Below, in pieces: positions 49,243 to 57,575 of a stretch of 62,767 nt of DNA (position 1 is its first letter; every line of letters starts with the position of its first letter). The notes below the pieces were generated by a model. That model made no database searches. It had not been told where the DNA came from and saw only the letters and a list, made by a program, of their open reading frames with translations. The stretch comes from Oscillospiraceae bacterium (GTDB lineage: Bacteria; Bacillota; Clostridia; Oscillospirales; Oscillospiraceae). The translations under genes were made by a program, and so were the position numbers. The stretch is from the NCBI GenBank assembly GCA_017430985.1, contig JAFRLZ010000009.1:1-62767 (forward strand). The letters are read 5' to 3'.

Positions 49243-49270
49243 TTGACATTCCGGGGGAAATCGGTATAAT
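49243..49270 (+). promoter_or_regulatory. Promoter of the rpsF-ssb-rpsR operon
   Basis: TTGACA (49243-49248), a 16-bp spacer and TATAAT (49265-49270). Confidence 0.85.
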
Positions 49271-49276
49271 GATATG

Positions 49277-49325
49277 GCCTGTCCGTATGGACAGAGCTAT
49301 CCTTGCTCCCGCCCGAGAGCGGGGG
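49277..49325 (+). promoter_or_regulatory. Candidate S6:S18 ribosomal-protein leader
   Basis: Two hairpins lie in the 5' leader: CTGTCC/GGACAG with loop GTAT, and GCTCCCGC/GCGGGGGC around CCGAGA. Firmicutes rpsF leaders often carry an S6:S18-binding autoregulatory motif in this position. The match to that motif is a guess. Confidence 0.4.
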
Positions 49326-49351
49326 CCACTAGACCAAAAGGAGGTGCAACC

Positions 49352-49648
49352 ATGGCAAAAGCAAGCGAAAAGTACGAAGTGATGTACATCATCACCCCCA
49401 ACTTCAGCGAGGAAGAGACCGCCGCTGTCGTTGAGAAGTTCAAGGGGCTTGTCGAGGCAAATGGTACGCTGGAGGAACTGGAGGAGATCGGCAAGCGCAA
49501 GCTCGCGTACGAGATCAACTACCTGACCGAAGGTTACTATGTGCTGATGAAGTTCACCAGCGGCCCCGAGTTCCCCGCCGAGCTGGACCGTATCCTCGGC
49601 ATCACGGACGGCATCCTGCGTCGCCTGATCACCCTGCGTGCAGAGTAA
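49352..49648 (+). CDS. rpsF: 30S ribosomal protein S6
   Basis: A 98-residue S6 protein (YEVMYIITPNFSEEETAAVV, KRKLAYEINYLTEGYYVLM). It binds S18 in the platform of the small subunit. The ATG at 49352 has AGGAGG 8 nt upstream. First gene of the classic rpsF-ssb-rpsR operon. Confidence 0.97.
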   Translation: MAKASEKYEVMYIITPNFSEEETAAVVEKFKGLVEANGTLEELEEIGKRKLAYEINYLTEGYYVLMKFTSGPEFPAELDRILGITDGILRRLITLRAE

Positions 49649-49660
49649 GGAGAGACTGAG

Positions 49661-50125
49661 ATGCTGAACCACATTGTTATCATGGGTCGTCTGACCCGCG
49701 ATCCCGAGCTGCGCACCACGCAGTCCGGCGTCAGCGTGACGTCCTTCACCGTCGCGGTCGACCGCGACTTCGGCGGGCGTGACGGCGGCGAACGGCAGAC
49801 CGATTTCATCGACTGCGTCGCCTGGCGTCAGACCGGCGAGTTCGTCTCCAAGTACTTCCACAAGGGCAGCATGATGGTCGTCTCCGGCCGTCTGCAGAGC
49901 CGCAAGTGGCAGGACCGCGAGGGGAACAACCGCACCAGCTGGGAGATCGTCGCCGACAACGTTTACTTCGGCGAGAGCCGCCGCGACAGCGGCGAAGGCA
50001 GCTACGAGAGCCGCAGCAGCTATGAAGCGCCCCGCAGCACGGGCTACGACGCTCCCAAGAGCGTGAGCCCCGCGCCCTCCGCGTTTTCCGAGCTGAGCGA
50101 CGACGACGGCGAGCTGCCGTTCTGA
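49661..50125 (+). CDS. ssb: Single-stranded DNA-binding protein
   Basis: A 154-residue SSB: OB fold over residues 1-105 (NHIVIMGRLTRDPELR, DFIDCVAWRQTGEFVSKYFH), a Ser/Tyr-rich linker and the conserved acidic tail DDDGELPF that recruits replication and repair proteins. Middle gene of the S6-SSB-S18 operon. Confidence 0.97.
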   Translation: MLNHIVIMGRLTRDPELRTTQSGVSVTSFTVAVDRDFGGRDGGERQTDFIDCVAWRQTGEFVSKYFHKGSMMVVSGRLQSRKWQDREGNNRTSWEIVADNVYFGESRRDSGEGSYESRSSYEAPRSTGYDAPKSVSPAPSAFSELSDDDGELPF

Positions 50126-50156
50126 TTGACACTATTCTGATAAGGAGGATACCGCT

Positions 50157-50396
50157 TTGGCTTTCGATAAGAACAACCCCAAGAACCGCAAACGCCGCAA
50201 GGTTTGCCAGTTCTGCGTGGACAAGGCCACGTTCATCGACTACAAGGACACCGCGAAGCTCCGCCGTTTCCTGTCCGAGCGCGGCAAGATCCTGCCCCGC
50301 CGCACGACCGGCACCTGCGCCATGCATCAGCGCGAGCTGACCGAGGCGATCAAGCGTTCCCGCCAGATCGCTCTCCTGCCCTACGTGCTCGATTGA
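50157..50396 (+). CDS. rpsR: 30S ribosomal protein S18, zinc-ribbon-type cysteines, TTG start
   Basis: A 79-residue S18 ([20 protein letters not shown]). It carries CQFC and a later Cys-Ala-Met-His, i.e. the metal-binding (C+) form. The start is TTG at 50157, with AAGGAGG about 7-8 nt before it; no in-frame ATG gives a full-length protein. The third gene of the operon, followed by a terminator. Confidence 0.95.
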   Translation: MAFDKNNPKNRKRRKVCQFCVDKATFIDYKDTAKLRRFLSERGKILPRRTTGTCAMHQRELTEAIKRSRQIALLPYVLD

Positions 50397-50407
50397 TCTG
50401 CACAACG

Positions 50408-50441
50408 AAACCGCCCGTACCGAGAGGTACGGGCGGTTTTT
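50408..50441. terminator. Bidirectional terminator after rpsR
   Basis: A 14-bp stem AAACCGCCCGTACC/GGTACGGGCGGTTT (50408-50421 and 50426-50439) with loop GAGA. It separates rpsR from the convergent PIG-L gene. Confidence 0.9.
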
Positions 50442-50455
50442 CGTTTCGCGCGGGC

Positions 50456-51730
50456 TCAGCCGCGCCAGTCGCTGATCGAGATGTTCTCCATAAGGTCGTT
50501 TTTTTCAATGTCCGGGCCGACCAGGCTGCGGTAGAGACCGAAGCTGTGGCTGTCGAACGGGGAGTCGAAGCTGTAGACCTCAAAGTCCCAGATCAGCTGC
50601 GAATGGTGCTCGTTGAGCCCCTGCAGGGCCACCTCGTAGGCGGTCTTCCCGCCGAAGAAGTCCAGCGGCGTCTCATAGTTGAGCGAGGTGCGGCTGTCCG
50701 GCTCGCCGTAGAGGTGCAGATAGGTCTTCGGCGTATCCCACACGCCGTAGAGGGCGGCGCTGTCCGGGTCATAGCTCGGGTCAGCGGCCAGGACGACCGC
50801 CTCCTCCATGCTGTAGGCGTTGAAGCGGTGCACAGCGTGGCCGTACTCGCCGTTCTCGTCATGCTCTACGATGACCAGAGGCTTGAAACGGCGGATCTGC
50901 TGCACCTGGAATTCGGTGAAGGCGCCGGGGCCGTAATAGCCGGCCGCCTCCCGGTAGCTGTCGAACAGATAGTCGCGCACCATGTTGGTGACGGGATAAT
51001 GCCGCACGCCCGCGATCCAGAGGCCGTTGAGCTTTTCATGACAGCGGTGGCGCTCGGAGCCGATGTAGTGCGAGGTCATGTACAGGACCTGCACCTCGAG
51101 GCCGCGCTCGGCCGCGTAGCTGGGCAGGATACCGCCGAAGAAAATGAATTCATCGTCGGCGTGGGTCGGCACCACGAGGATGTCGGCCGTCTCGCAGGGC
51201 GGCAGCCAGAGCTGGACCCAGTCGGGGAGGATCCCTTCGCTGACGGCGTAGATGTCGCAGAGATCCATGTCCGTATCGGCCGGGAAATGGATCGTGAACT
51301 CCGTCGAGGGCACGGGCAGCGGCACATATTCGTGCAGGTATCCGTTCGTTCCCGCCTCGACGCTCACTCCGTCGGCGGAGAGCGTCCAGGCCGAGGGGAA
51401 GGTGTTCCAGACGAGATAGACGCCGCCCACGGGCTCGTCCGCGCGGAAGCTGAGCTCCGAGCCTGCGTCGAAGGAACACCAGGTCAGGAAGTTGTCGTCG
51501 AACAGAGGGTTCAGATACGCGTCGCTCTCGGCCTGGAAAAAGACCTGATGCGCGTCGGGCGTCGGGGTGGGCTCCGGCGTCGGTTCCGGAGTGGGCGTCG
51601 GGGTGGGCTCCGGCGTCGGCGAAGCGGTAGGCTCCGGCGTCGGGGTGGGCTCCGGCGCGCTCTGCCCGCAGGCGCAGAACAGCAGCGCCAGCGCGAGGAA
51701 CACGATCAGGCAGGACAGACATTTTTTCAT
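50456..51730 (-). CDS. Secreted lipoprotein with PIG-L deacetylase domain
   Basis: A 424-residue extracellular lipoprotein (lipobox FCAC near residue 20). A Pro-Thr-Glu repeat linker covers about residues 24-58. A small beta domain follows (about 60-185), then the PIG-L/LmbE domain, with VVPTHADDEFIFFGG as the zinc motif (A-H-P-D-D-E form) and a late His region (EYGHAVHRFNAY). PIG-L enzymes remove acetyl from N-acetylglucosamine-like sugars, so a role on cell-surface glycans is likely. Start chosen at 51730. Confidence 0.85.
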   Translation of the reverse strand: MKKCLSCLIVFLALALLFCACGQSAPEPTPTPEPTASPTPEPTPTPTPEPTPEPTPTPDAHQVFFQAESDAYLNPLFDDNFLTWCSFDAGSELSFRADEPVGGVYLVWNTFPSAWTLSADGVSVEAGTNGYLHEYVPLPVPSTEFTIHFPADTDMDLCDIYAVSEGILPDWVQLWLPPCETADILVVPTHADDEFIFFGGILPSYAAERGLEVQVLYMTSHYIGSERHRCHEKLNGLWIAGVRHYPVTNMVRDYLFDSYREAAGYYGPGAFTEFQVQQIRRFKPLVIVEHDENGEYGHAVHRFNAYSMEEAVVLAADPSYDPDSAALYGVWDTPKTYLHLYGEPDSRTSLNYETPLDFFGGKTAYEVALQGLNEHHSQLIWDFEVYSFDSPFDSHSFGLYRSLVGPDIEKNDLMENISISDWRG

Positions 51731-51763
51731 AAGGGGGACTCCTTGTACGGTCGGGCTAACAGA

Positions 51764-51792
51764 ATTATACAAACGGAGAGCGGCGCTGTCAA
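51764..51792 (-). promoter_or_regulatory. Promoter of the PIG-L gene
   Basis: Minus strand: TTGACA (51787-51792), a 17-bp spacer and TATAAT (51764-51769), consensus at both boxes. Confidence 0.8.
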
Positions 51793-51809
51793 GAACGGTG
51801 AAAGGAGAC

Positions 51810-51839
51810 TTGACGCGCCGCGCTCCGGCATCATATAAT
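51810..51839 (+). promoter_or_regulatory. Promoter of the 51901 lipoprotein gene
   Basis: TTGACG (51810-51815), an 18-bp spacer and TATAAT (51834-51839), divergent from the PIG-L promoter. Confidence 0.75.
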
Positions 51840-51900
51840 GAAAACAAGAAGAGAGAGGACAGTCCGTTTTACAGAACTCGACAGAAAAGGAGACGATCAG

Positions 51901-52923
51901 ATGAAAAAGATGTTAGCGATCCTGTTGGCCTTGTTGATGGTGCTGATGGCCGGCTGCGGAGGAGCGTCTGAGCGCTCTGCCCCGGAAAACAACGCGGCGG
52001 GCCTTTACCTCTGCACGGGCGGCACCGACGAAAACGGCGACGACATGACCTCCATGCTGGACACGCTCTCCGCGCTCGGCCTGTACTTCACGCTGGAGCT
52101 GCGCGAGGACGGGACCGGCGTACTGGATCTGGCGGGCGATCAGACGGAGCTCACCTGGTCCAAAAGCAGCATCACCATGGAGGGCGTCAAGAACCTCTAT
52201 ACGCTGGACGGGGACACGCTCAGCCTGAAGGACGGGAAAGAGTCCCTCATCTTCACCCGCATCAGCGCGGAGGAGATGGAGGCCAAGCGCAAGGGCCTGA
52301 TCTCGGAGGAGGGAGAGATCCTTCCAGATGACAGCGCGAACATGGTCCCCGGCGTCTATTATGTCACAGACTGCTCGAAGGACGGGGAGGCGGCCTATCT
52401 CTCCGACGAGTATCTGCGCATCGAGAACGACGGGACCGGCGTGTTCGGCCTGCTGGGAAGCGAGTACAGCTTTGAATGGACCCTCAGCGGCACGAGCTTC
52501 ACCTTTACGGACGAAGAGGGAGACACCTTCGACGGCGTTTATGACGGGACCGTGATCGCCGGCGACTATTACAGCGGCTATCACTATGTGTTCGAGCTGA
52601 TGGATGAGCCGCCCGAGGACTTCGGCCACGCCACGGCCGTCTACCGCATGGCCGGCAATTATCAGTTGGTCGCGGTGTTCGACGAGGCGCAGGGCGACCT
52701 GACGGCGTATCTCGACCCGAACGACCCGATCACCATGGAGCTGCGCCAAGACGGGACCGGGACTATGTATGGCTCCTTTGACGGCACCGACGGGAGCGTG
52801 GAGCTCGAGTGGGACGAGTATACGATCGTGGCGGAGGGCGACGCCATCTCCTGCTCGCTGGAGGACGGGAACCTTGTCCTCCGTGAGGAAGGATCCGTGC
52901 TGACCTTCGCGCCGATCGACTGA
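51901..52923 (+). CDS. Lipoprotein with three internal beta-rich repeats
   Basis: A 340-residue secreted lipoprotein (lipobox LMAGC, Cys about residue 18). Three copies of a strand pattern centred on L-x-L/I-x-x-D-G-T-G are seen near 60 (LELREDGTGVLDL), 178 (LRIENDGTGVFGL) and 280 (MELRQDGTGTMYG), each followed by an E-x-x-W strand and an acidic turn. The repeat type is unfamiliar; it may bind extracellular ligands. ATG at 51901 is chosen for the signal peptide and AAAGGAG upstream. Confidence 0.72.
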   Translation: MKKMLAILLALLMVLMAGCGGASERSAPENNAAGLYLCTGGTDENGDDMTSMLDTLSALGLYFTLELREDGTGVLDLAGDQTELTWSKSSITMEGVKNLYTLDGDTLSLKDGKESLIFTRISAEEMEAKRKGLISEEGEILPDDSANMVPGVYYVTDCSKDGEAAYLSDEYLRIENDGTGVFGLLGSEYSFEWTLSGTSFTFTDEEGDTFDGVYDGTVIAGDYYSGYHYVFELMDEPPEDFGHATAVYRMAGNYQLVAVFDEAQGDLTAYLDPNDPITMELRQDGTGTMYGSFDGTDGSVELEWDEYTIVAEGDAISCSLEDGNLVLREEGSVLTFAPID

Positions 52924-52943
52924 CGGACACCGAAATCTGCAGG

Positions 52944-52966
52944 AACGACCGCCTCAGGCGGTCGTT
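52944..52966 (+). terminator. Terminator after the repeat lipoprotein gene
   Basis: A 10-bp stem AACGACCGCC/GGCGGTCGTT with loop TCA. Confidence 0.7.
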
Positions 52967-53002
52967 TCTGCATAGACCAAAGAACGGGAGAAGGGGAGAG
53001 CC

Positions 53003-53419
53003 TTGAAAAAAGAGATCCAACAGATGAGCGACCGCGAGCTGATGATGGAGCTCGTGGAGGCCAAGCGCCGCGCGGAGAAGTGGGAGCGTATCCGCCTCTG
53101 CGTCATGGCGGCGCTGCTGCTGACCGTCGTCGTGCTGGCCGCCGTCTATGTACCGCGCGTCACGGCGACGCTGCGCCGCGTCAACGAGACGATGGACCAG
53201 GTGCAGGCCATGAGCGAACAGGCGCAGAGCTTCCTCGACAGCTTCAAGAGCATCAGCGCCGAGAAACTGGCCGAGACGGTCGAGAACGTCAACGCGACCG
53301 CGCAGGAGGCCAGGGAGATCATGGACAAGCTCAAGGAGGTCGGGCTGGAGAGCCTGGAGCAGTCGCTCAAGGAACTGAGCGAGTTCGCGGAGAAGCTCCG
53401 CGGCTTCTTCGGCCGATGA
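53003..53419 (+). CDS. Membrane-anchored coiled-coil protein
   Basis: A 138-residue protein. One membrane segment (about 33-54, LCVMAALLLTVVVLAAVYVP) is followed by a long helical region (60-135) rich in Glu, Lys and Gln, fit for a coiled coil. The start is TTG at 53003 with GGGGAG upstream. It overlaps mutY by ATGA, so the two genes are coupled. No domain is recognised. Confidence 0.75.
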   Translation: MKKEIQQMSDRELMMELVEAKRRAEKWERIRLCVMAALLLTVVVLAAVYVPRVTATLRRVNETMDQVQAMSEQAQSFLDSFKSISAEKLAETVENVNATAQEAREIMDKLKEVGLESLEQSLKELSEFAEKLRGFFGR

Positions 53420-54465
53420 GCCGGGAGGAGCTGCTGCGCCGCTGCGTAGCGCCGCTGTTGGGCTGGTACGGCGAGAAGCGGCGGCCGCTGCCCTGGCGCC
53501 TTGCGCCCACGCCCTACCGGGTCTGGGTGGCGGAGATCATGCTGCAGCAGACGCGGATCGAGGCGGCCATCCCCTATTATGAGCGCTTCATGGCGGAGCT
53601 GCCCGATCTCGCGTCGCTCGCCGCGGCGCCGGAGGAGCGGCTTCTGAAGCTCTGGGAGGGGCTCGGCTATTACAGCCGCGCCCGCAACCTGAAAAAAGCG
53701 GCGGAACAGGTGGTGCGCGAGCACGGCGGCGAGCTGCCCGCCGAGGCGGAGGCGCTGCGGAGACTGCCCGGGATCGGAGACTACACCGCCGGCGCCGTCT
53801 CGTCGATCGCCTTCGGCCGGCCGGAGCCGGCCGTGGACGGGAACGTGCTGCGCGTCGTCATGCGGCTGACGGCCTGCGCCGACGACGTGCTGGAGCAGAA
53901 GACGCGCCGCCGCGTACGGGAGGAGCTGCGGCAGGTCTATCCCTCCGGCGCGGAGGCCGGGCGGCTGACCGAGGCGCTCATGGAGCTGGGCGAGACGGTC
54001 TGCGTGCCGAACGGCGAGGCGCGCTGCGGCGAGTGCCCGCTGCGGGAGCTGTGCCTGGCCCGCGCGCGCGGCGAGGTGGAGCGCTACCCGACGCGCAGCG
54101 CGAAAAAAGAGCGCCGCCGCGAGGAGCGGACGGTGCTGCTGCTCCGCTGCGGCGAGCGCTGGGCGCTGCGCCGCCGGTCGGAGGCGGGGCTGCTCTCCGG
54201 GCTGTGGGAGCTGCCCAATCTGGAGGGGAAGCTCACGGCCGAGGAGACCGCCGCCGTGCTGGGCACGCAGGGGATGCGCATCGCGGAAATACGCCCGTGT
54301 GGGGAAGCAAAGCATGTTTTCACCCATGTCGAATGGCATATGACGGGGTATTATGCCGTCTGCATGCAAGAAAGTGGGGAATACATCTGGGAAACGGCGG
54401 AAACCGTCCGCCGCGAATACGCCATCCCCACGGCTTTCAAGGCCTATGTGAAGCAGTTGAAGTGA
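53416..54465 (+). CDS. mutY: A/G-specific adenine DNA glycosylase MutY
   Basis: A 349-residue glycosylase that removes adenine opposite 8-oxoguanine. Visible are Glu40 (VAEIMLQQTR), the HhH LPGIGDYTAGAV, catalytic Asp141 (AVDGNVLRVVMR), and four cluster cysteines (196, 204, 207, 213). The C-terminal domain (230-349) is Nudix-like and recognises 8-oxoG. Start by ATGA overlap with the upstream gene. Confidence 0.95.
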   Translation: MSREELLRRCVAPLLGWYGEKRRPLPWRLAPTPYRVWVAEIMLQQTRIEAAIPYYERFMAELPDLASLAAAPEERLLKLWEGLGYYSRARNLKKAAEQVVREHGGELPAEAEALRRLPGIGDYTAGAVSSIAFGRPEPAVDGNVLRVVMRLTACADDVLEQKTRRRVREELRQVYPSGAEAGRLTEALMELGETVCVPNGEARCGECPLRELCLARARGEVERYPTRSAKKERRREERTVLLLRCGERWALRRRSEAGLLSGLWELPNLEGKLTAEETAAVLGTQGMRIAEIRPCGEAKHVFTHVEWHMTGYYAVCMQESGEYIWETAETVRREYAIPTAFKAYVKQLK

Positions 54466-54469
54466 CAGC

Positions 54470-54495
54470 GTAGGGCGAGCTGTGCTCGCCCCTAC
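54470..54495. repeat. Short palindromic repeat (TAGGGGCGAGC type)
   Basis: TAGGGCGAGC and GCTCGCCCCTA form a hairpin between mutY and its terminator. Similar short palindromes recur in many bacterial genomes from memory. Only one copy is in the window. Confidence 0.4.
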
Positions 54496-54507
54496 AGGTC
54501 CGTATAT

Positions 54508-54544
54508 GCAAAAGGAGACGGGGAAACCCGTCTCCTTTTTGCAT
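54508..54544. terminator. Bidirectional terminator between mutY and yhaN
   Basis: A stem of about 15-18 bp (AAAAGGAGACGGG with CCCGTCTCCTTTT, loop GAAA) flanked by A and T runs between convergent genes. Confidence 0.9.
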
Positions 54545-54553
54545 ACCCAAAAC

Positions 54554-56473
54554 TTATTTGACTTCCCGGCAGCTGAACAGGATCACCTGCCGCTCTTTGG
54601 CGATCTGAGCGAGCAGCTTCATGGCCTGCTCCTGCCGCGTCTCGTCGAGGTTGACGAGCGCGTCGTCGATGATGAGCGGGCAGCTCTCGCCCTCCGGCAG
54701 CGCCAGCTCACAGACGGCCAGGCGCACGGCCAGATACAGCAGGTCCAGCGTGCCCGCGCTCAGATACTCCGACTCCCGCGCCACCGCGTCGCTCGACGTG
54801 CGGGTGAGGGCGGAAAAGTCGCGGTTGATGAGCACGTCGGTGTAGCGCCCGCCGGTCATCTGCGCCATATACTCGGCGGCCACGCGCCCGAGCTCGGGCG
54901 AAAAGCGGCTCTGGAGCTCGGCGTCGGCGCTGCGCAGGGTGTCGATCGCCAGCGCGATCGCGTCGTACTCGGCCTGGATGAGTTCGTATTCCTCGCTCAT
55001 GCAGCTCAGATCGCTGGCGAGCACCAGGGGGTCGCCCATGACGGACAGCCGTCCGTTGAGCCCGGCGATCTGCGCGCTCAGGCGCTCGGCGGCCTCCCGC
55101 GCGGCGCTGAGCTCCCGCCCGAGGCGGGCGGCCTCAGAGCTGCCGCTGCTAAAATCCAGATCGGACAGCGCCTGCTCCTCCAGATCGCTCATGCGGGCGC
55201 GGGCGCGCTCCCAGGCTGCGCGGCTCGTCTGCTCGGCCTGCTCGGCGTCGGCGAGGGCCGCCACGCGGCCTTCGTAGTCCTTCAGCTGCGCAGCGATCTC
55301 GCCGCCCGACTGCGCCCGGTATTTCTTCAGGATCCGTCGGCGCTCCTCGGCGGCCTGTTCGGCCGCGCGGCGGAGGCGGTTGCCGCGCATGAGCAGCACG
55401 ATGGCCGCGACGCCCAGCACGGCGGCGAGGATGATAAAGGCCAGCGCATAGGGCAGGGCCTGCTTGACGGTATAAAGCGCGGCGGAGCCGACGGCCAGCG
55501 CGAAGAGCAGCAGAGCCGGCAGAAAGGACACCTTTTTCTTCGCGGCCGCGATGAGCTCGGACAGGCTCTGCAGGTCCTCCCGCGTTTCCTGCGCGACCTC
55601 CGCGTAGGGGCGGCCGGCGAAGGCGCTGCGCCGCAGGTCCTCCCGGCGGTCGGAGAGCTGCTCCATGGCCCGGTCGTGCGCGTCGCTTGCGGCGGCGGCC
55701 TGCGCCCGGCCCTCGCCGAGGCGCAGCATGGCCTCCCGGCGCTGGCGCTTGCGGCTCTCGGCCACGGCCTCTTCCAGCTGTGCGCAGTCCCGCTTGGCGC
55801 TCTCCAGCCGCTCGTTGAGCAGGGCCAGGTTCTGCGCCGAGCCGTTCATCTCTTCGAGCAGATGCTTGCTCTCGTCCATCTTCCCCTCGAGCTCCGGCAG
55901 GAGGCCGCGGCGGTTGTAGCGCCGCTTGCGCTGCCAGGTGCGCAGCCGCGCGTCCGCCTCGCTGTAGGAGGTCTGCTCGTCGCCGGTGGAGACGATGGAG
56001 CTGATGCGCTTTTCCAGCTCCGGGCTGCCCGTGACGGCCACGGTGCCCTGCTCGATAAAGGCGCTGCGCACGAACACGTCGCGCGACACGCCCGTGAGCT
56101 GTACGCCCGCGTTGGAGGCGTTCAGCCCCTCGACGGGCACGTTCGTGCCGGTGTAGACGGCGGAGAATTCCCGCATGGGGGCGCTTTTGGACTTGGTGCG
56201 CCGCTGGATGGTGATATCGCAGCGGTCGGCCGTGAGGTCCATGCTGCCCTCCATGGGCGCGCCGGACCAGGGCGCGTAGCGCAGCTTGTCCGGCAGATAG
56301 CCGCTGCGCGCGCGGGCCGAGGAATCCACCCCGTAGAGCATGGCGCGGATGAAGGCGCACCAAGTGGACTTGCCGCTCTCGTTGGGGGCGTAGATGACGT
56401 TCAGACCGTCGTGCAGGGTCAGCGTCTCGTTTTCGAGCTTGCCGAAGGACGCGGTGAGCTTATGGATCATCAT
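54554..56473 (-). CDS. YhaN-like SMC/Rad50-type ATPase
   Basis: A 639-residue DNA-repair ATPase. Walker A is APNESGKST (29-37), the signature is EYLSAGTLDLLYLAVRLA and Walker B is CPLIIDDALVNLDE. The centre holds helices and two hydrophobic segments (LLLFALAVGSAALYTV, LAFIILAAVLGVAAIVLL), a typical YhaN trait. It is shorter than B. subtilis YhaN (about 960 residues), so the coiled coil is reduced. It forms a nuclease complex with the YhaO-like protein whose gene it overlaps. Confidence 0.88.
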   Translation of the reverse strand: MMIHKLTASFGKLENETLTLHDGLNVIYAPNESGKSTWCAFIRAMLYGVDSSARARSGYLPDKLRYAPWSGAPMEGSMDLTADRCDITIQRRTKSKSAPMREFSAVYTGTNVPVEGLNASNAGVQLTGVSRDVFVRSAFIEQGTVAVTGSPELEKRISSIVSTGDEQTSYSEADARLRTWQRKRRYNRRGLLPELEGKMDESKHLLEEMNGSAQNLALLNERLESAKRDCAQLEEAVAESRKRQRREAMLRLGEGRAQAAAASDAHDRAMEQLSDRREDLRRSAFAGRPYAEVAQETREDLQSLSELIAAAKKKVSFLPALLLFALAVGSAALYTVKQALPYALAFIILAAVLGVAAIVLLMRGNRLRRAAEQAAEERRRILKKYRAQSGGEIAAQLKDYEGRVAALADAEQAEQTSRAAWERARARMSDLEEQALSDLDFSSGSSEAARLGRELSAAREAAERLSAQIAGLNGRLSVMGDPLVLASDLSCMSEEYELIQAEYDAIALAIDTLRSADAELQSRFSPELGRVAAEYMAQMTGGRYTDVLINRDFSALTRTSSDAVARESEYLSAGTLDLLYLAVRLAVCELALPEGESCPLIIDDALVNLDETRQEQAMKLLAQIAKERQVILFSCREVK

Positions 56474-57575
56474 GCTGCGCCACCTCCTCCCGGTTGTCGA
56501 TGGCGGCCAGGCCCCAGCGGGCGGCCTGCTCGATCTGCTGCCGTTCGGCTTCGCTGCGCGCGGCGTCGTAGCGCTCGCGCAGCCGCGTGAGGAAGAGCCC
56601 GCGCAGCGTGTCCTCGCCGGCGCGGTCCCAGACGCTCTGCTGCAGGTGCGTCTCGTCGCGCAGCTGCAGCTCGAAGAAGAATTCCTCCAGATTGCGCCGG
56701 AGGCGGTTCAGGTCCGGCGGCGAGGCGACCTCGCCCGTCAGGATGATCCGGTACACGTCCCGCACGCTCTCGTCGGTGATCTGGGTGTGCACGGCGAGCA
56801 GGGGATCGCTGCCGGTGACGTTGACGCGCAGGACCTCATAGCGCCGCTTGGCGATGTCGACCTGCCGCAGCGCGCAGCGCCCGTCCTCGAGCTCGACGAT
56901 GTTGACGAAGCGTTCGCCCGTCTCGTCGAAGCCGCGCCCCTCCGGGCAGCCGGGCCAGGAGTACCAGACCGAGCCCGCGCGGCACAGGCCGCTGGCCTTG
57001 TGCACATGGCCCAGCGCGGCGTAGTCCACGCCGCTGGCGGCGAGCTCCGCCTCGCTGATCGCGTTGTAGATCGACTCGCGCGCGCCGACCTCCCCGTGCA
57101 GGCACAGAAGGTCGATCTGCCCGGCCGTTTTCGGCGCGGCGCGGAAGCCCGTCAGCAGCGGGCGGCTGCGCCGGTCGGTGAAGGCCGCGCCGTAGACGCG
57201 CACGTTCAGCTCCGGCAGGTAGACGCACTCGATCTCGCCGCGCCGGAAGACGTGGACGTTCTCCGGCAGCGAGAGCCTTGCGTAGGGCGAGGAATCGGAG
57301 TAATAGTCGTGGTTGCCGGGAGAGATGAAGACCGGCACGCCCAGGCGGCCGAGGCTGCGGACGAGCTCCTCGCCCGTCTCGTAATAGGTGTTGTCGCTGT
57401 CGAGCAGGTCGCCGCTGAGCAGCACCAGCTGCAGCCCCTCCTGCTCCACGAGCTCCGCCATCCGCGCGAGCAGCTCGCGCTGCTCCCCGCGGCGGACGGC
57501 GGCCTTGCGCGCGGGCAGGCCCTCGAAGGGGGAGTCGAGGTGCAGGTCCGCCGCGTGCAGAAGACGCAGCTTCAT
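56460..57575 (-). CDS. YhaO-like DNA repair exonuclease (metallophosphoesterase)
   Basis: A 371-residue Mre11/SbcD-type protein. The metal motifs are ADLHLDSPF (D-x-H), SGDLLDSDN, SPGNHDYYS, LCLHGEVG and LGHVHKAS. It is the nuclease partner of YhaN. The start is set by ATGA overlap with ymdB; its end overlaps the ATPase gene by 14 bp, so the three form one operon. Confidence 0.9.
   Translation of the reverse strand: MKLRLLHAADLHLDSPFEGLPARKAAVRRGEQRELLARMAELVEQEGLQLVLLSGDLLDSDNTYYETGEELVRSLGRLGVPVFISPGNHDYYSDSSPYARLSLPENVHVFRRGEIECVYLPELNVRVYGAAFTDRRSRPLLTGFRAAPKTAGQIDLLCLHGEVGARESIYNAISEAELAASGVDYAALGHVHKASGLCRAGSVWYSWPGCPEGRGFDETGERFVNIVELEDGRCALRQVDIAKRRYEVLRVNVTGSDPLLAVHTQITDESVRDVYRIILTGEVASPPDLNRLRRNLEEFFFELQLRDETHLQQSVWDRAGEDTLRGLFLTRLRERYDAARSEAERQQIEQAARWGLAAIDNREEVAQHDDP

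Noticed and set aside
50204-51838. Plus-strand open frame of 544 codons
   Set aside because: It overlaps rpsR out of frame and runs antisense to the PIG-L gene; no motif.
54482-56590. Plus-strand open frame of 702 codons
   Set aside because: It is antisense to yhaN and has no domain or start site; a shadow.
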